From Stappia sp. TSB10P1A (GTDB lineage: Bacteria; Pseudomonadota; Alphaproteobacteria; Rhizobiales; Stappiaceae): a DNA stretch of 64,000 bases. The stretch is from assembly GCF_900185725.1 (NCBI RefSeq), contig NZ_FYAU01000024.1:372001-436000 (forward strand), given 5' to 3'. This document shows positions 62,519 through 64,000 of this stretch, in pieces (position 1 is the stretch's first letter; each line of letters starts with the position of its first letter). The notes beneath the pieces are model-generated. The model was not told the DNA's origin and searched no databases. It saw only the letters and a list, made by a program, of their open reading frames with translations. A program made the translations under genes and the position numbers.

Positions 62519-64000
62519 ATGACATCGGATGACGCGGCAAGGCCGGACCTGGCATGGCCCGCTGAGGGGCTGCATGCCGCGATCATCGCTGCGTCTCAGG
62601 ATCCCATCTATTTCTGCACGCCGGACTATGTCATCCGCGAGGCCAACGAACCTTACGTGATGATCGCCGGCCTCAGCCGCGAGCAGACGATCGGTCGCAC
62701 GGTGCAGGAGATTGCCGGCGCCACGGCCTTCCCGCGCCGCGCGCCGTTCCTGGAAAAAGCCCTGTCCGGTTGCGCCACGGTGCTGCAGGACTGGATCAAC
62801 GTGCCCGGCCAGGGCCGCCGCTTCTTTCACGTGCGCTACCAGCCGGTGCATGATGCCGCGGGTCACTTGCTCGGGGTTGCCGCCTATGGGCGCGACATCA
62901 CCGATCTGAAGGCGGCGGAGGAGGTGCTGCGGCTCTATGAGAGCGCCGTCACCCAGATGTCGGACCGCCTGTCGATCGTCGATCGCGATTACCGCTACAT
63001 CCTCACCAACGAAAGCAATGCCCGCTGGCATGGCCGTACCGCCGAGAGCTTTCGCGGAGAGTCGCTGATCGAGATTGTCGGCGAGGCGCGGTTCGCCGCC
63101 GAGGTCCGCCCCTGGCTCGACCGATGCCTTGCCGGCGAGGCGGTGGAATACGATTTCCACGAGACGGCGCCGGACGGCTCTCCGGTGGTGATGGACGCCC
63201 GCCTCGAACCCTTCCGAAACAGCGATGGCGAGATCGACGCGGTCGTCGTTACCCTGCGCGACGTCACCGAGACCCGTCGCCTGTCGGAGCGGCTGGAGCG
63301 GCTGGCGCTGCAGGACGATCTCACCGGCATCGCCAACCGCCGCGCCTTCGAAACCGGGCTGGAGGAGCGCGTTGCCGCCTTCCGGGCGCGCCGGAGCGAA
63401 GGCTTCAGCGTCGTCTTCATCGATCTCGACGGCTTCAAGCTGGTCAACGACACGGCCGGACACGGCGCTGGCGACCGTTTTCTTCAGGATATCGCGCGGC
63501 TGCTGCAGCAATCGGCCGGCGAGGACGTCGAGGTGGCGCGCATCGGCGGCGACGAGTTCGGCCTGATCATCGACAGCATGCTGCCCCTTGCCGCTCAGGC
63601 GATCTGCAACCGGTTGCTGGCCACGTTCGAGGGATACCGCCTGAACTGGGAAGGCATGAGCTTCCGCAGCAGCGCCAGCATCGGCATCGCCACCGTGGCG
63701 GTGCCCGCGGCTGGCGACGAGGAGGGCGCGCGGCAGGCCGTCACCGTCGGCCGGGTGCTGCAATGGGCCGACTTCGCCTGCATGCAGGCCAAGGCGGCCG
63801 GAGGCCATCGCATCGTCGTGCATGACGGCATGAGGAAGCCCGGCGACGACAGGAAGGTGGAGATCCGTCACCTGCTCGCGGTCGAACGGGCAATCGCCGG
63901 CAACGGCTTCGTGCTGAATGTCATGGCCATCGTCGATCTCGCCAGCGGCTTGCCGGCAATGCAGGAGGTGCTGCCGCGTCTTGCCACCGAGGACGGCGAG
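62519..64000 (+). CDS. PAS-PAS-GGDEF signalling protein, truncated at the window end
   Basis: This frame runs from ATG 62519 to the window edge without a stop (494 codons seen). Two PAS domains cover about residues 18-145 and 145-265. A GGDEF domain follows (QDDLTGIANRRAFE, FIDLDGFKLVNDTAGHGAGD and the intact RIGGDEFG near residue 343), so cyclic-di-GMP synthesis is possible. After residue 435 the sequence (RHLLAVERAIAGNGFVLNVMAIVDL) looks like the start of an EAL domain, so the full protein is probably bifunctional or a phosphodiesterase. No membrane segment is visible, so it is likely cytoplasmic. Confidence 0.85.
   Translation, partial: MTSDDAARPDLAWPAEGLHAAIIAASQDPIYFCTPDYVIREANEPYVMIAGLSREQTIGRTVQEIAGATAFPRRAPFLEKALSGCATVLQDWINVPGQGRRFFHVRYQPVHDAAGHLLGVAAYGRDITDLKAAEEVLRLYESAVTQMSDRLSIVDRDYRYILTNESNARWHGRTAESFRGESLIEIVGEARFAAEVRPWLDRCLAGEAVEYDFHETAPDGSPVVMDARLEPFRNSDGEIDAVVVTLRDVTETRRLSERLERLALQDDLTGIANRRAFETGLEERVAAFRARRSEGFSVVFIDLDGFKLVNDTAGHGAGDRFLQDIARLLQQSAGEDVEVARIGGDEFGLIIDSMLPLAAQAICNRLLATFEGYRLNWEGMSFRSSASIGIATVAVPAAGDEEGARQAVTVGRVLQWADFACMQAKAAGGHRIVVHDGMRKPGDDRKVEIRHLLAVERAIAGNGFVLNVMAIVDLASGLPAMQEVLPRLATEDGE

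Overview
The window is high-GC, densely packed bacterial chromosome. Gene content and order point to an alphaproteobacterium of the Hyphomicrobiales (Rhizobiales) type: the his block runs hisB-DUF2628-hisH-hisA-hisF-hisE-coaA, fxsA faces tim44-mltA-smr, glnD is followed by murJ, trpA by accD and folC, and the protocatechuate genes carry a PcaQ-type LysR regulator. A Stappia-like family is possible, but this is a guess. I see no rRNA, tRNA, CRISPR array, prophage or complete insertion sequence.

Layout. 1-7.1 kb: two convergent ABC importers of the nickel/peptide family. The first is the end of a nik operon (nikC' nikD nikE). The second is a binding protein, two permeases and one protein with two fused ATPase domains, placed behind a Zur-like palindrome. 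7.1-9.6 kb: a secretory-lipase-like hydrolase and a DUF4892/OmpA protein. 9.6-16.8 kb: a homogentisate-type aromatic catabolic block (hmgA, a fumarylacetoacetase-family gene, a flavin hydroxylase, DUF2783, VOC and MBL-fold proteins) with a divergent MarR regulator. 16.8-29.6 kb: housekeeping genes (polA, an acyltransferase, fxsA/tim44/mltA/smr, an XRE regulator, glnD, murJ). 29.8-34.5 kb: a BMP-type nucleoside ABC importer behind two tandem RutR-like palindromes. 34.5-38.6 kb: pcaCHGB with divergent pcaQ. 38.6-48.6 kb: an RpiR regulator facing an operon of an N-formylglutamate amidohydrolase-like enzyme, a TRAP importer, a glutamine-synthetase-like ligase, an aldehyde dehydrogenase and an iron-type alcohol dehydrogenase, interrupted by a VapBC-like toxin-antitoxin pair whose antitoxin begins with a DUF7662-like domain. 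48.7-57.0 kb: trpA, accD, folC, then coaA and the his genes on the other strand. 57.1-64 kb: pyrF with an 18-codon upstream reading frame, a class V aminotransferase, gcdH with a LysR regulator, rlpA, and a PAS-PAS-GGDEF protein cut by the window end.

How the parts work together. The catabolic blocks each carry a divergent regulator and a plausible operator: MarR for homogentisate, PcaQ for protocatechuate, RpiR for the TRAP/ligase operon. The RpiR block is the most interesting set. Its enzymes fit a route in which an imported amine or amino alcohol is joined to glutamate, oxidised by the alcohol and aldehyde dehydrogenases, and released by the amidohydrolase. This assignment is inference from gene families and order. 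The toxin-antitoxin pair inside that operon, with its unusual antitoxin architecture, is the best candidate for something not yet described.
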